Assembly: GCA_025350905.1 (NCBI GenBank)
Contig: JANXWY010000461.1
Coordinates: 1 to 43,105, forward strand
Direction of reading: 5' to 3'
From: Verrucomicrobiota bacterium
Lineage (GTDB): Bacteria; Verrucomicrobiota; Verrucomicrobiia; Limisphaerales; JADLHS01
DNA length: 43,105 bases
Shown: positions 34,966 through 43,024 of the stretch, in pieces
Numbering within the stretch: position 1 is the first letter of the stretch
Layout: the number at the start of each line of letters is the position of its first letter
Notes under the pieces: generated by a model
The model's input: only the letters and a program-made list of their open reading frames with translations
What the model was told of the DNA's origin: nothing
Databases searched by the model: none
Made by a program: the position numbers and the translations under genes

Positions 34966-34994
34966 TGACGTTCCCGCCCGGGCCACCTATTAAC
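34966..34994 (+). promoter_or_regulatory. Putative promoter of the zinc-ribbon gene
   Basis: TTGACG (34966-34971), a 17-nt spacer and TATTAA (34989-34994) lie 10 nt before the ATG at 35005. This is one of the strongest box pairs in the window and argues against using the TTG at 34996 as start. Confidence 0.65.
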
Positions 34995-35004
34995 GTTGTT
35001 CTAT

Positions 35005-35352
35005 ATGCCGACTTACGAATACGTCTGCGCGAAATGCGGACACGAGTTTGATAAATACCAATCCATCGCCGATCCCGCCTTGACGACCTGCCTCAAGGAA
35101 GTTTGTGCGGAGAAGAAATGGGGCCGGGGCCGCGTGAAACGCAAAATCAGCAGCGGGGGCGGGCTGATCTTCAAGGGCAGCGGGTTCTACATCACGGACT
35201 ACCGCAGCGAGGGTTATAAGCAGGCCGCCAAGAAAGACTCCGACTCCGCCAAGCCCGCCACGGCCAGCACCGACAATAAAGCCACCACCCCCGCCAAACC
35301 CGCCGCGAAGGCGGAGTCCAAACCCGCCAAGACCGCGGGCGCGAAAACCTGA
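35005..35352 (+). CDS. FmdB-family zinc-ribbon protein
   Basis: The 115-residue protein begins MPTYEYVCAKCGHEFDKYQS, the classic start of the FmdB/CxxC zinc-ribbon family. The first metal pair is C-x-x-C (residues 8 and 11). The second pair is C-x4-C, in TTCLKEVC, rather than C-P-x-C; this variant is followed by VKRKISSGGGLIFKGSGFYITDYRS, the conserved core. The C-terminal 40 residues are a Lys/Ala/Pro/Thr tail of low complexity. The family is small and poorly characterised, with proposed regulatory or nucleic-acid roles. The start is set by the family and by a strong promoter 10 nt upstream. A secreted-protein gene follows 24 bp later. Confidence 0.88.
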   Translation: MPTYEYVCAKCGHEFDKYQSIADPALTTCLKEVCAEKKWGRGRVKRKISSGGGLIFKGSGFYITDYRSEGYKQAAKKDSDSAKPATASTDNKATTPAKPAAKAESKPAKTAGAKT

Positions 35353-35376
35353 CGCCGGCGGGTCGCGGTTCGTCGC

Positions 35377-36741
35377 ATGAATTTCGTCGTCGTCATTTGC
35401 CTGCTGCTCGCCACCCGACTGATGCTGCCGGCGCAAAGCTTTTCGCCCGAAAACCGGCCGGTGCGGAGTGTCACCGGACAATTCGTCGTGAGTGACGCCC
35501 GGCCAGCGACCGCCTTCGGCGCGACCCCGGGCCCGGCGGGGACAAATCAGAATCTCCTGCCGCTGCAACCCGCTTTCCTCGCTGTGACCAGTGAGCGCAT
35601 CAAGCAGGCCCTCTACTCGGACTTGGGCGTTACGACGCAATCGCGGGGCATTATTTATCTTACGATCCGCTCCGGACACGGCCCGAGTTGGGAGCCCGCC
35701 TACACCGCGGAGCGCTTCGGCAACAATTGGATCTATCGCCTGGAGCTACCGCCTCAAATCGAGCGGCGCCGATTGGTACGCGTGGTGGTGCAATTGCTCC
35801 TGCAGGAGATGGCCAATCGCGGGGCCACCGACCATTTGGCGGAAATCCCCGCCTGGCTGACCGACGGTTTCACCGAGCAACTGCTCAATTCACGCGCCGT
35901 GGAAATCCTGTTGCCGCCGCCCGACCAGAATTTTGGCGCGTTGCTGCTCGGCCCCGTGGTCCTCCAGGCCCGCCAGCGCGATCCGCTCGCGGAGGCCCGC
36001 CGCGTGTTGCACGACCAACCGCCGCTCGCGCTCGCCGAGTTGAGCTGGCCCGGCACCGCCCCGTGGGACAGCGCCGCGGGCGAGGCTTTTCGGTGCAGTG
36101 CCCAGTTGTTCGTGACGGAACTGCTGGGCTTGCCGCAGGGGCGGCAGGAATTACGAGCGATGATCAACGGCTTGGCGGGCTGCTACAACTGGCAGACGGC
36201 GTTCCTCCGCGCGTTCGCGCCGCAGTTCGCGAATCAACTGGCCGTCGAAAAATGGTGGACCTTGCAAGTGGTGCATTTTGTCGGGCGCGATGCGATGCAC
36301 CTCTGGACAGTGGCGGAAAGCTGGCAAAAACTCGCCGACCTTCTGCACGCCAGCGTGGCGGTTCGGCGCACCCGCAGCGAACTGCCCGCGCATGCGGACA
36401 TCACCCTGCAAACCGTCATCCGGGAGTGGGAACCCTTGCGCCAGCTACCGATGATCCGCGGGAAAATCAACGAACTGGAACTGGCGCGCGTACGGGTCGC
36501 CCCCGAGTTCATGGCGCTGGTGGACGAGTACCGCCGCGTCCTCGCCACGTATCTGGAACGCCGCGAACGCGCCGCCACGACCTTCGCCCGGCTCTGGCTA
36601 TTGTCGCCCGGGGAAGGCAAGGTCGTGCGCGAGGCGGTCCAGCGATTGGATGAACTCGACGGGCAGCGCCTCGCCTTGCAGCCGAAGCCCGGCAATTCCC
36701 CAGCCCCACCGCCGATCGCGGCCACCGCGCCCGGACGCTGA
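35377..36741 (+). CDS. Secreted peptidase-MA-like protein lacking the HExxH motif
   Basis: The 454-residue protein starts with a signal peptide (MNFVVVICLLLATRLMLPAQ). Around residues 128-172 it reads RRRLVRVVVQLLLQEMANRG, then AEIPAWLTDGFTEQLL. This has the layout of the gluzincin 'peptidase MA' group: a helix with HExxH, then L-P-x-W-L-x-E-G-x-A-E. Here the HExxH position reads QLLLQE and the downstream E-G is D-G, so metal binding and catalysis are probably lost. Later, SAQLFVTELLGLPQGRQELRAMINGLAG resembles the helical region that follows the active site in those enzymes. A coiled, Arg/Glu-rich part (about 330-425) and a Pro-rich tail end it. A binding or scaffold role in the envelope is a guess. 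It follows the zinc-ribbon gene by 24 bp, probably in one transcript. Confidence 0.7.
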   Translation: MNFVVVICLLLATRLMLPAQSFSPENRPVRSVTGQFVVSDARPATAFGATPGPAGTNQNLLPLQPAFLAVTSERIKQALYSDLGVTTQSRGIIYLTIRSGHGPSWEPAYTAERFGNNWIYRLELPPQIERRRLVRVVVQLLLQEMANRGATDHLAEIPAWLTDGFTEQLLNSRAVEILLPPPDQNFGALLLGPVVLQARQRDPLAEARRVLHDQPPLALAELSWPGTAPWDSAAGEAFRCSAQLFVTELLGLPQGRQELRAMINGLAGCYNWQTAFLRAFAPQFANQLAVEKWWTLQVVHFVGRDAMHLWTVAESWQKLADLLHASVAVRRTRSELPAHADITLQTVIREWEPLRQLPMIRGKINELELARVRVAPEFMALVDEYRRVLATYLERRERAATTFARLWLLSPGEGKVVREAVQRLDELDGQRLALQPKPGNSPAPPPIAATAPGR

Positions 36742-36784
36742 AAATCGGGCCATTTTTGAACAGGCAGCGAATCCACCGGTCAAC

Positions 36785-36812
36785 TTGACAGCCCCAAGTT
36801 CAATCCTATAGT
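36785..36812 (+). promoter_or_regulatory. Strong putative promoter of the aminomutase gene
   Basis: TTGACA (36785-36790), a 16-nt spacer and TATAGT (36807-36812) are close to sigma-70 consensus. The -10 box overlaps the GTG at 36811, ruling that codon out as start. The ATG at 36826 lies 13 nt beyond the box, giving a leader of only about 7 nt. Confidence 0.75.
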
Positions 36813-36825
36813 GCGCTACGAAAAA

Positions 36826-38064
36826 ATGCACACCGTGACCCAGTCGACCGCCAGCGCCGAGCCACCCCCGCGGGCTCGTCTAGACGAACTCAAGAAATTC
36901 GCCACGGCCGGACGCGGCTTCTGGTCCGACGTGAATGCCGCCGATTGGAACAGCTGGCGCTGGCAGCTCCAGCATCGCATCACCACGCTGGAACAACTGG
37001 TGCGGCTGATGCCCACGCTCACGCCGGAGGAATACGCGGGCACCCAGCTGGCCAATCACAAGCTCGCCCTCGCCATCACGCCGTATTTTTTCAACCTGAT
37101 CGATCCGGCGGATGAACACTGTCCCATCCGGCGGCAAGTCATTCCGCGCATTGAGGAAACCCACACCGCCACTTGGGAACTGAGCGATCCGTGTGGCGAA
37201 GATTCGCATTCGCCCGTCCCCGGTCTGGTGCACCGCTATCCCGACCGGGTGTTGTTTCTCGTCACCGACCGGTGCGCGGCCTATTGCCGTTATTGCACCC
37301 GCTCCCGGCTCGTGAGCAACGCCGCCGGCTACGATTTCCATCCGGAATTCGACAAACAAATCGCCTACATCGCGCAACATCCCGAAGTGCGCGACGTGCT
37401 GTTGAGCGGCGGCGATCCCCTGTTGTTTAGCGACGAAAAACTGGAGTCGCTGCTGGCCCAACTGCGGGCGATCCCGCACGTCGAATTCCTGCGCATCGGC
37501 ACGCGCATCCCGATTTTTTTGCCGCAACGGATCACACCCGAGCTGTGCGCGATGCTGAAAAAATATCACCCGCTCTTCCTCAGCATTCACACGAATCACC
37601 CGCGCGAGTTGACGACTGAAGTGCGCGAAGCCCTTGGACGCCTGGCCGACGCGGGCATCCCGCTGGGCAATCAATCGGTGCTCCTCAAGCAGGTCAACGA
37701 CGACGTGACCGTGATGCGCGCGCTCGTGCAGAAACTCCTGATGTGCCGCGTCAAGCCCTACTACATCTATCAGTGCGACCCGATTTCCGGTTCCGCGCAC
37801 CTGCGCACCAGTGTCGCGAAGGGCTTGGAGATTATGGAAGGCTTACGCGGTCACACCACGGGTTATGCCGTTCCGCAGTACGTAATTGATGCCCCGGGCG
37901 GCGGTGGCAAGGTGCCGGTCAGCCCCGAGTACGTCCTGAGCCACGCCGCCGATCGCGTGGTCATTCGCAACTACGAAGGCAAAGTCTTTGAATATATTGA
38001 AGGCGCGCGGCCCGCTCCGCGCTATAAACCGTCCGAGAATTTCGTGGTGCCCGAGTTGGACTGA
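36826..38064 (+). CDS. kamA: Radical-SAM lysine 2,3-aminomutase homologue (KamA family)
   Basis: This enzyme family uses a [4Fe-4S] cluster, S-adenosylmethionine and pyridoxal phosphate to interconvert L-alpha- and L-beta-lysine. The 412-residue protein aligns along its length with the clostridial enzyme: DWNSWRWQLQHRITTLEQL, SPVPGLVHRYPDRVLFLVTD, the cluster motif CAAYCRYC (Cys150, 154, 157), VRDVLLSGGDPLL and HPLFLSIHTNHPREL. The PLP lysine lies in DAPGGGGKVPVSP, and the lysine-binding aspartates are kept (IYQCDP, VIDAPGG). The zinc site is missing: the Cys-x-Cys-x2-Cys cluster near the C-terminus is gone, and the Cys in clostridial NDCVHV is Asp here (NDDVTV). Substrate could therefore be lysine, an EF-P lysine or another amino acid. 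The start is fixed by the promoter. Confidence 0.9.
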   Translation: MHTVTQSTASAEPPPRARLDELKKFATAGRGFWSDVNAADWNSWRWQLQHRITTLEQLVRLMPTLTPEEYAGTQLANHKLALAITPYFFNLIDPADEHCPIRRQVIPRIEETHTATWELSDPCGEDSHSPVPGLVHRYPDRVLFLVTDRCAAYCRYCTRSRLVSNAAGYDFHPEFDKQIAYIAQHPEVRDVLLSGGDPLLFSDEKLESLLAQLRAIPHVEFLRIGTRIPIFLPQRITPELCAMLKKYHPLFLSIHTNHPRELTTEVREALGRLADAGIPLGNQSVLLKQVNDDVTVMRALVQKLLMCRVKPYYIYQCDPISGSAHLRTSVAKGLEIMEGLRGHTTGYAVPQYVIDAPGGGGKVPVSPEYVLSHAADRVVIRNYEGKVFEYIEGARPAPRYKPSENFVVPELD

Positions 38065-38414
38065 GCTGACGCCGCATTCGGCAACCGGTTGCGCGCCTTG
38101 AGCGCGGGGCGCGGTCGCCGCTTCGTGCCGCTCAGAAGTTCGCAGCGCCGGAATCCACATTGATGTGCGGCGGTGGTTAACGGTTTCCCGTGCGGGTCGG
38201 CTCCAAACGGCAGGCCTACACGTTTCTAACCTAATCACAATTTCACCTTACTCCTCATCGTTCATGAAAGGTTCGGTGGTCGGCAGTGGCCGGGAGCGAT
38301 TAACATTACGAAAAAGAGTGAGATTATGAATTAAGTCGCCCGACAGTTTTCACCGCCCCCCGGTCCCCGCGCCGGTTGACTTGCCCCCGCGCTTTGTTAG
38401 CGTGACAGCGCGTC
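38065..38414. other. 350-bp intergenic region with promoter only
   Basis: No coding frame here has any family likeness. The first 60 bp are GC-rich with short self-complementary stretches (GCGCC...GGCGC near 38093-38112), the middle is AT-richer, and the last 40 bp hold the promoter described separately. No T-run terminator was found behind the aminomutase gene. Confidence 0.5.
38376..38403 (+). promoter_or_regulatory. Putative promoter of the BrkB-like gene
   Basis: TTGACT (38376-38381), a 16-nt spacer and TAGCGT (38398-38403) end 11 nt before the ATG at 38415. The -35 box is good, the -10 weak. No Shine-Dalgarno lies between. Confidence 0.45.
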
Positions 38415-40181
38415 ATGTCGAAGATTTCGTTTACCCGCCTCGCCCGCATTGTCACCGAGACTTTCGGTGCGGGGAAGGAGGACGGCTTTTCGCTGGAAGC
38501 CAATCTCACGCGGTTCGAAAAGTTCGTCCACTTCTGGGTACTCGTGTGGCACAGTTTCGTCCGCAATCGCTGTCCGGTGCGCGCCTCGGCGTTGTCCTAC
38601 ACCACGTTGCTCGCGCTGATCCCAATGCTGGCCGTGGCGATGAGCCTGAGCAGCGTGTTCCTCAAGTCCCAGGGTGAGGAACAGATTGAACGTTTTATTC
38701 AGGGCTTCGTGGATAATATTGTTCCCGCGGCGGGCGCGGTTGACAGCTATGGCGCGGAACCACCGGTGGCCACGGAGCAGGTCTCCAGCAACGCCGCCGC
38801 GGGCGGTGACACGAACGCCACGGAACACGTGGCTGGAACGGCCGACCCAAACGTGCCCTCCTCCGCCGGCGTCCTCGCCGTGGCCCGGGTGAAAAAGAAC
38901 GTGGCCAAAGAGGCAGCGGGTTACATCCATGGTTTCGTCGCCAAGACGTATACCGGAACGCTCGGGGTCACGGGCATGATCTTTCTCGTGCTCACGGCCA
39001 TCCTGACCATGACGCGGGTGGAAGAAACCTTCAACGACATCTGGGGCGTGACGCGCGGCCGCGACTGGTGGTCGCGCATCGCCAACTATTTCACCGCGAT
39101 TGCGCTGGGGCCGGCCCTGCTCATCGCCGCGCTGGGACTGATGAGCGGGCCGTATTTTCAAAAGACCAAGAGCCTTCTCGGCGTGGTGCCCTTTCTCGAA
39201 CCGCTGCTTTCCAGCTACCTGCCGGTGTTGGTCATCTGCCTGACGTTCGCGCTGTTTTACAAACTGGTGCCGAATACCAAGGTTGATTTCGGCGCGGCGC
39301 TCGTGGGCGGCACCCTCGCCGGGGTGGCGTGGCATATTTACAATCAACTGGGTTTTCTGCTCGCGTCCCGCGCCGTAAATGCGAGCGCCATCTACGGTGG
39401 CCTCGCGTTGATTCCCTTGCTGATGGGTGGACTTTACATGGTCTGGCTCACGGTCCTGTTCGGATCGCAAGTGGCGTACGCGTTCCAAAACCGCGCCGCC
39501 TATCTGCAGGAGCAACTGGCGGAGAATGTGAATCAGCGCGGACGTGAATTCGTCGCGCTGCGGTTGATGACGTGCATCGGCCAACGGTTCCATCGCGGCC
39601 TGCCGCCGGTGACGATCAAGGAAATCTCCGCCGAACTGGGCGTGCCCAGCAAACTCGCCCAACAGGTATTACGCACCTTGCTGGCCGCCCGGCTCGTGGT
39701 GGAAGTGTCCGGCGTGGAAGCGGGCTATTCCCCGGCGCGCGCCCTCGACACCATCAACTGCCACCACATTCTCCTCGCCATGCGGGCAACCCAGGGGCAG
39801 GAACTGGTCACCCGTGACGAACCGGTGCGCGTGGAAGTGCTGGGGGAATTTGCCCGCATCCAGGCGGCGGAAAAGGCCGCGGCGTCAACCGTGACGATGC
39901 AGGCGCTCGTAAACCGCGCCCACGCCCGGCTGGAACTGGCGGCACTGACCGGCCCGGAGATCGCCAGCCCGCCGGCCCCATCGGTGGTGGCGGTGACCCG
40001 GGCGCCGGTGCAGTTGCCGGGCGAGAAACCTCTGGGAGAAGTGCTGCCCGCAGTAAATTTTGCCGAAGCCATTGAACCGGTGGCGCGCGCGGAATCAAAA
40101 TCTGCTTCCCCCAAGAACATTGCCGCGGCCGCGCCCACGGTGGCCTCGGCCACCCACGACGACGAAAGTTTTCCGTTATGA
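38415..40181 (+). CDS. YihY/BrkB-family inner-membrane protein with C-terminal winged-helix-like part
   Basis: The 588-residue protein belongs to the YihY/BrkB family, once called ribonuclease BN, now regarded as integral membrane proteins of unsettled function. The family signature RASALSYTTLLALIPMLAV is at residues 56-74. Membrane helices follow around 180-205, 220-245, 275-300, 310-330 and 350-375. Two features are unusual: a hydrophilic Ala/Thr/Asn-rich insertion at about 110-155, and an extended cytoplasmic C-terminus. The latter has a winged-helix-like segment near 395-435 (VTIKEISAELGVPSKLAQQVL) and ends in an Ala/Pro-rich tail of about 100 residues. The stop codon overlaps the alanine dehydrogenase start (ATGA), so the two genes are translationally coupled. 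Confidence 0.88.
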   Translation: MSKISFTRLARIVTETFGAGKEDGFSLEANLTRFEKFVHFWVLVWHSFVRNRCPVRASALSYTTLLALIPMLAVAMSLSSVFLKSQGEEQIERFIQGFVDNIVPAAGAVDSYGAEPPVATEQVSSNAAAGGDTNATEHVAGTADPNVPSSAGVLAVARVKKNVAKEAAGYIHGFVAKTYTGTLGVTGMIFLVLTAILTMTRVEETFNDIWGVTRGRDWWSRIANYFTAIALGPALLIAALGLMSGPYFQKTKSLLGVVPFLEPLLSSYLPVLVICLTFALFYKLVPNTKVDFGAALVGGTLAGVAWHIYNQLGFLLASRAVNASAIYGGLALIPLLMGGLYMVWLTVLFGSQVAYAFQNRAAYLQEQLAENVNQRGREFVALRLMTCIGQRFHRGLPPVTIKEISAELGVPSKLAQQVLRTLLAARLVVEVSGVEAGYSPARALDTINCHHILLAMRATQGQELVTRDEPVRVEVLGEFARIQAAEKAAASTVTMQALVNRAHARLELAALTGPEIASPPAPSVVAVTRAPVQLPGEKPLGEVLPAVNFAEAIEPVARAESKSASPKNIAAAAPTVASATHDDESFPL

Positions 40182-41278
40182 TCATTGGGCTTCCGCGCGA
40201 AATCAAAGATCACGAATACCGCGTGGCCTTGTTGCCCTCCGCGGCGTACCAACTCATCAAGCGCGGCCACACCGTCGCGGTGGAACGCGGGGCCGGGATC
40301 GGTGCGGGCTATCCTGACCTCGAATACGAGCGCGCCGGGGCAAAGCTCGTGGGCTCCCATGCCGGCGTGTTTGAACAGGCCGACCTGATCGTAAAGGTCA
40401 AGGAACCGCTGCCCGCCGAATATGCCTTGCTCCGTCCCGGCCAACTGCTGTTCACCTATCTGCATCTCGCCGCCAGCCTGCCGCTGACCGAGGCGCTGAT
40501 CCAATCCGGCGCGACGTGCATCGCCTACGAAACCATCGAAGTGAACCGCCGCCTGCCGCTGCTCGAACCCATGAGTGAAATCGCCGGGCGCATGAGCGTG
40601 CTGGTGGGCGGCTATTTTCTGGCGAAGCATTTCGGGGGCAGCGGCGTGTTGTTGGGGGGCGTGCCGGGAGTTTTGCCGGGCAAGGTCGTGGTGCTGGGGG
40701 GCGGTGCGTCCGGCATCAACGCCGCGCGCATGGCCCAGGGTCTTGGCGCGGACGTGACGATTCTCGAAGTCGATTTGGAACGCATGCGCTTTCTTGACAT
40801 CACCCTGCACACGGCGCACACGCTCTACTCCAGCGAGGCCCACCTGCTGGATTTGTTGCCGGACGTGGATTTGCTCATCGGCGCCGTGCTGGTGCCGGGC
40901 GCCCGGGCGCCCAAGCTCATCAGTCGGGAAATGCTCGCCCGGATGCGACCCGGCAGCGTGCTGGTGGACATCGCAATTGATCAGGGCGGCTGCGCCGAGA
41001 CCTCGCGAGCAACCACGCATCAAGCACCGGTCTATGTCGAGGAAGGCGTGACGCATTATTGCGTCGCGAACATGCCCGGCGCCTATGCGCGCACTGCCAC
41101 CCAGGCGCTCACAAACGTGACTTACCGCTACGTGGAAACGCTGGCGGATTATGGACTGACCGAAGCCTGTCACAAACAACCTTCGCTGCTCGGCGGGATC
41201 AACGTGATGGGCGGCAAGGTCACGCACAAAGCCGTGGCCGAAGCGCACGGAATGACGTGGGCCGCCCCGATGGTGTGA
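40178..41278 (+). CDS. ald: Alanine dehydrogenase
   Basis: This enzyme interconverts L-alanine and pyruvate plus ammonia with NAD in the cytoplasm. The 366-residue protein is close to the 371 residues usual for Ald and follows the family throughout. It has [17 protein letters not shown] with Arg15 for substrate binding, VKVKEPLP with Lys75 and LFTYLHLA with His96 (the same numbers as in the Mycobacterium enzyme). The NAD-binding glycine loop is [17 protein letters not shown] (about 170-186), and VDIAIDQGG holds the catalytic Asp268. GGVPGV precedes the nucleotide domain, as in the family. The start ATG overlaps the stop of the BrkB-like gene by 4 bp. A small hairpin (41327-41342, GCCGGA-taaa-TCCGGC) lies 48 bp after its stop and could mark the transcript end, although no T-run follows. 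Confidence 0.95.
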   Translation: MIIGLPREIKDHEYRVALLPSAAYQLIKRGHTVAVERGAGIGAGYPDLEYERAGAKLVGSHAGVFEQADLIVKVKEPLPAEYALLRPGQLLFTYLHLAASLPLTEALIQSGATCIAYETIEVNRRLPLLEPMSEIAGRMSVLVGGYFLAKHFGGSGVLLGGVPGVLPGKVVVLGGGASGINAARMAQGLGADVTILEVDLERMRFLDITLHTAHTLYSSEAHLLDLLPDVDLLIGAVLVPGARAPKLISREMLARMRPGSVLVDIAIDQGGCAETSRATTHQAPVYVEEGVTHYCVANMPGAYARTATQALTNVTYRYVETLADYGLTEACHKQPSLLGGINVMGGKVTHKAVAEAHGMTWAAPMV

Positions 41279-41326
41279 ACGGAACGTCGCGTTTACGCGG
41301 CCGGGCAAATGTTGGTCGAGGTTGCT

Positions 41327-41342
41327 GCCGGATAAATCCGGC
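41327..41342. repeat. Small hairpin downstream of ald
   Basis: A perfect 6-bp stem GCCGGA/TCCGGC with a TAAA loop follows the alanine dehydrogenase gene. It could be part of a weak terminator or another small extragenic palindrome; there is no T-run. Confidence 0.4.
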
Positions 41343-41389
41343 GTTCTGCAGACAGTGTAGGGATCCGTCCGTCGCGCCTGCGCTGGGAG

Positions 41390-41424
41390 TTTAGCCTTTA
41401 GACTACAGACGTTAGACCTTAGAC
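41390..41424 (+). repeat. Tandem heptamer repeat upstream of the ABC ATPase gene
   Basis: Five head-to-tail 7-bp units read TTTAGCC, TTTAGAC, TACAGAC, GTTAGAC and CTTAGAC. They end 7 bp before the ATG at 41432. The consensus is YTTAGAC; units differ at one to two bases. They cover the place where a -10 box and ribosome-binding site would be expected. Confidence 0.8.
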
Positions 41425-41431
41425 TTCCACA

Positions 41432-42409
41432 ATGTCGGCAATCGAAGTCAGCGGCTTGACCAAATCCTTTCGCACCTACAAGAAGCAGCCCGGCTTTGCG
41501 GGAGCGATTCGCGGCTTGTTCAAACGCCAATACGATCAGACCGTCGCGGTGGCCAACGTCAGCTTCACGATCGAACCCGGCGAACTCGTCGGCTTCCTCG
41601 GTCCGAATGGCGCCGGCAAGACCACCACGCTCAAAATGCTCGCCGGCCTGCTCTACCCGACGAGCGGTGCCGCCAAGGTCCTCGGCCATGTCCCGTGGGA
41701 ACGCGCCGACGCCTATCGCCGCCAATTCGCTCTGCTGCTCGGAAATAAAAATCAACTCTGGTGGGATTTGCCCGCACGCGAATCGCTGGAGCTGAACGCC
41801 AAAATCTACGGCATTCCCAAAGATCGCTTCGAACGTACCGTCGCGGAAATGACCGAGATGCTCAACGTCCGCGAGAAGCTCAACGTCAGTGTCCGCGAGC
41901 TTTCCCTGGGCGAACGCATGAAGATGGAGCTGATCGCCTCGCTCCTGCACCAGCCCAAAGTTCTGTTGCTGGACGAACCAACCATCGGCCTGGACGTGGT
42001 GTCGCAGAAGGTCGTGCGCGAATTCCTCAAGCGCTACAACGCCACCCAACAGACCACCATCCTGCTCACCAGCCATTACATGGCCGACATCCAGGCCCTC
42101 TGCGAACGCGTCATCATCATCGATCACGGCAAAATCTCCTTTGACGGCAAGTTGAGCGAGGTCGTGGACCGCTTCGCCGATTTCAAACTCATCACCATCC
42201 AATGTGACGGCGCGGACGGCGGTTCCGATGAGAGCCTAAAAAAATACGGCGAACTCGTGGAGCGCATTCCAGGCAGCATCAAGCTCAAGGTCAAACGCGA
42301 CCGTGTCATCGCCGTGTGCAAAGCGTTGCTCGACGAACTCCCTGTGCGCGACATTGACATCGAAGAAGTCCCGATCGAAGACGTCATCCGCCAGATTTTC
42401 GCGCGATGA
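41432..42409 (+). CDS. ABC transporter ATP-binding protein (ABC-2 type exporter)
   Basis: The 325-residue protein is an ABC ATPase of the DRA/ABC-2 export type. Walker A is GPNGAGKTT (57-65), the Q-loop is at NKNQLWWDLP (Gln108), the signature is LSLGE (157-161), Walker B is VLLLDEPT (177-184) and the switch His is in LTSHYM. The N-terminal KKQPGFAGAIRGLFKR insertion between the first strand and AVANVSF is typical of the subgroup that pairs with two ABC-2 membrane subunits. A C-terminal domain (about 245-325) with small beta-alpha units follows. The substrate is unknown. The usual permease genes do not follow here; the next gene, overlapping by 4 bp (ATGA), encodes a TPR protein, so permeases must lie elsewhere or outside the window. 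Confidence 0.92.
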   Translation: MSAIEVSGLTKSFRTYKKQPGFAGAIRGLFKRQYDQTVAVANVSFTIEPGELVGFLGPNGAGKTTTLKMLAGLLYPTSGAAKVLGHVPWERADAYRRQFALLLGNKNQLWWDLPARESLELNAKIYGIPKDRFERTVAEMTEMLNVREKLNVSVRELSLGERMKMELIASLLHQPKVLLLDEPTIGLDVVSQKVVREFLKRYNATQQTTILLTSHYMADIQALCERVIIIDHGKISFDGKLSEVVDRFADFKLITIQCDGADGGSDESLKKYGELVERIPGSIKLKVKRDRVIAVCKALLDELPVRDIDIEEVPIEDVIRQIFAR

Positions 42410-42984
42410 AAAAGCTGCTGGCCAAGGCAACGGCGCTCTACAAAAAGGAGCGCTATCAAGCCGCAATGACGATTGCCAAAAAAGTTTTGGCGATTGAACA
42501 GAACAACGACGCGGCTTTGTTCTACGTGGCGCACGGCTTGTATTACGCCGGGCAATTCCGCCGATCCATTCAATATTGGAAGCGACTTGCCAGAATCAAT
42601 CCAAGTGAACCGGTCATTCACCTGAACATGGGCGCTTGTTACGACGATTTGGGCGAGTTTGCATTGGCATCTGAGAATTACAAAAGAGAGCTTGAACTTA
42701 ATCCCGTGTACGGCGTGGCGCTCTACAATCTTGGAGCACTTTACTACAAAGCTCACAGATACAAGCTCGCAGCGCATTATCTGGAGCGCTGCTATTCACA
42801 GAAACATGAAGTCCGCGCATGTGTTAGCAGGCTGGCTCACGCCTACTTCAAAACAGGGCAACTGGAAAAGGAGCAGATGCTCTATGAAGAATGGTTGCTG
42901 GCAAACCCGAACGACACTTGGGCTTTGAATAATTTGGGGTCTCACTTTTTGGGACAAGGGAAATACCAGCCATTCTCACTATGA
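42406..42984 (+). CDS. TPR-repeat protein
   Basis: The 192-residue protein consists of about five tetratricopeptide repeats. Clear units are YQAAMTIAKKVLAIEQNNDAAL, GQFRRSIQYWKRLARINPSEP, GEFALASENYKRELELNPVYG, HRYKLAAHYLERCYSQKHEV and GQLEKEQMLYEEWLLANPNDT. There is no signal peptide, so it probably acts in the cytoplasm as a protein-protein scaffold. It starts at an ATG overlapping the ABC ATPase stop (ATGA), which suggests coupling and perhaps a partner role. Its base composition is visibly more AT-rich than the genes upstream, so it may have a different origin. Confidence 0.85.
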   Translation: MKKLLAKATALYKKERYQAAMTIAKKVLAIEQNNDAALFYVAHGLYYAGQFRRSIQYWKRLARINPSEPVIHLNMGACYDDLGEFALASENYKRELELNPVYGVALYNLGALYYKAHRYKLAAHYLERCYSQKHEVRACVSRLAHAYFKTGQLEKEQMLYEEWLLANPNDTWALNNLGSHFLGQGKYQPFSL

Positions 42985-42997
42985 CCCAGCGTGAGGC

Positions 42998-43024
42998 TGG
43001 CGGAGCGGAGTATGGCGGAGCGGA
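42998..43024. repeat. Two 12-bp direct repeats
   Basis: TGGCGGAGCGGA occurs at 42998-43009 and 43013-43024, separated by 3 bp. The remaining bases to the window end show no gene; the minus-strand frame over them is Pro/Ser-rich and overlaps the TPR gene. Confidence 0.5.

Noticed and set aside
39725-42202. 825-codon minus-strand frame
   Set aside because: Spans three well-supported plus-strand genes (BrkB-like, ald, ABC ATPase) and has no family likeness.
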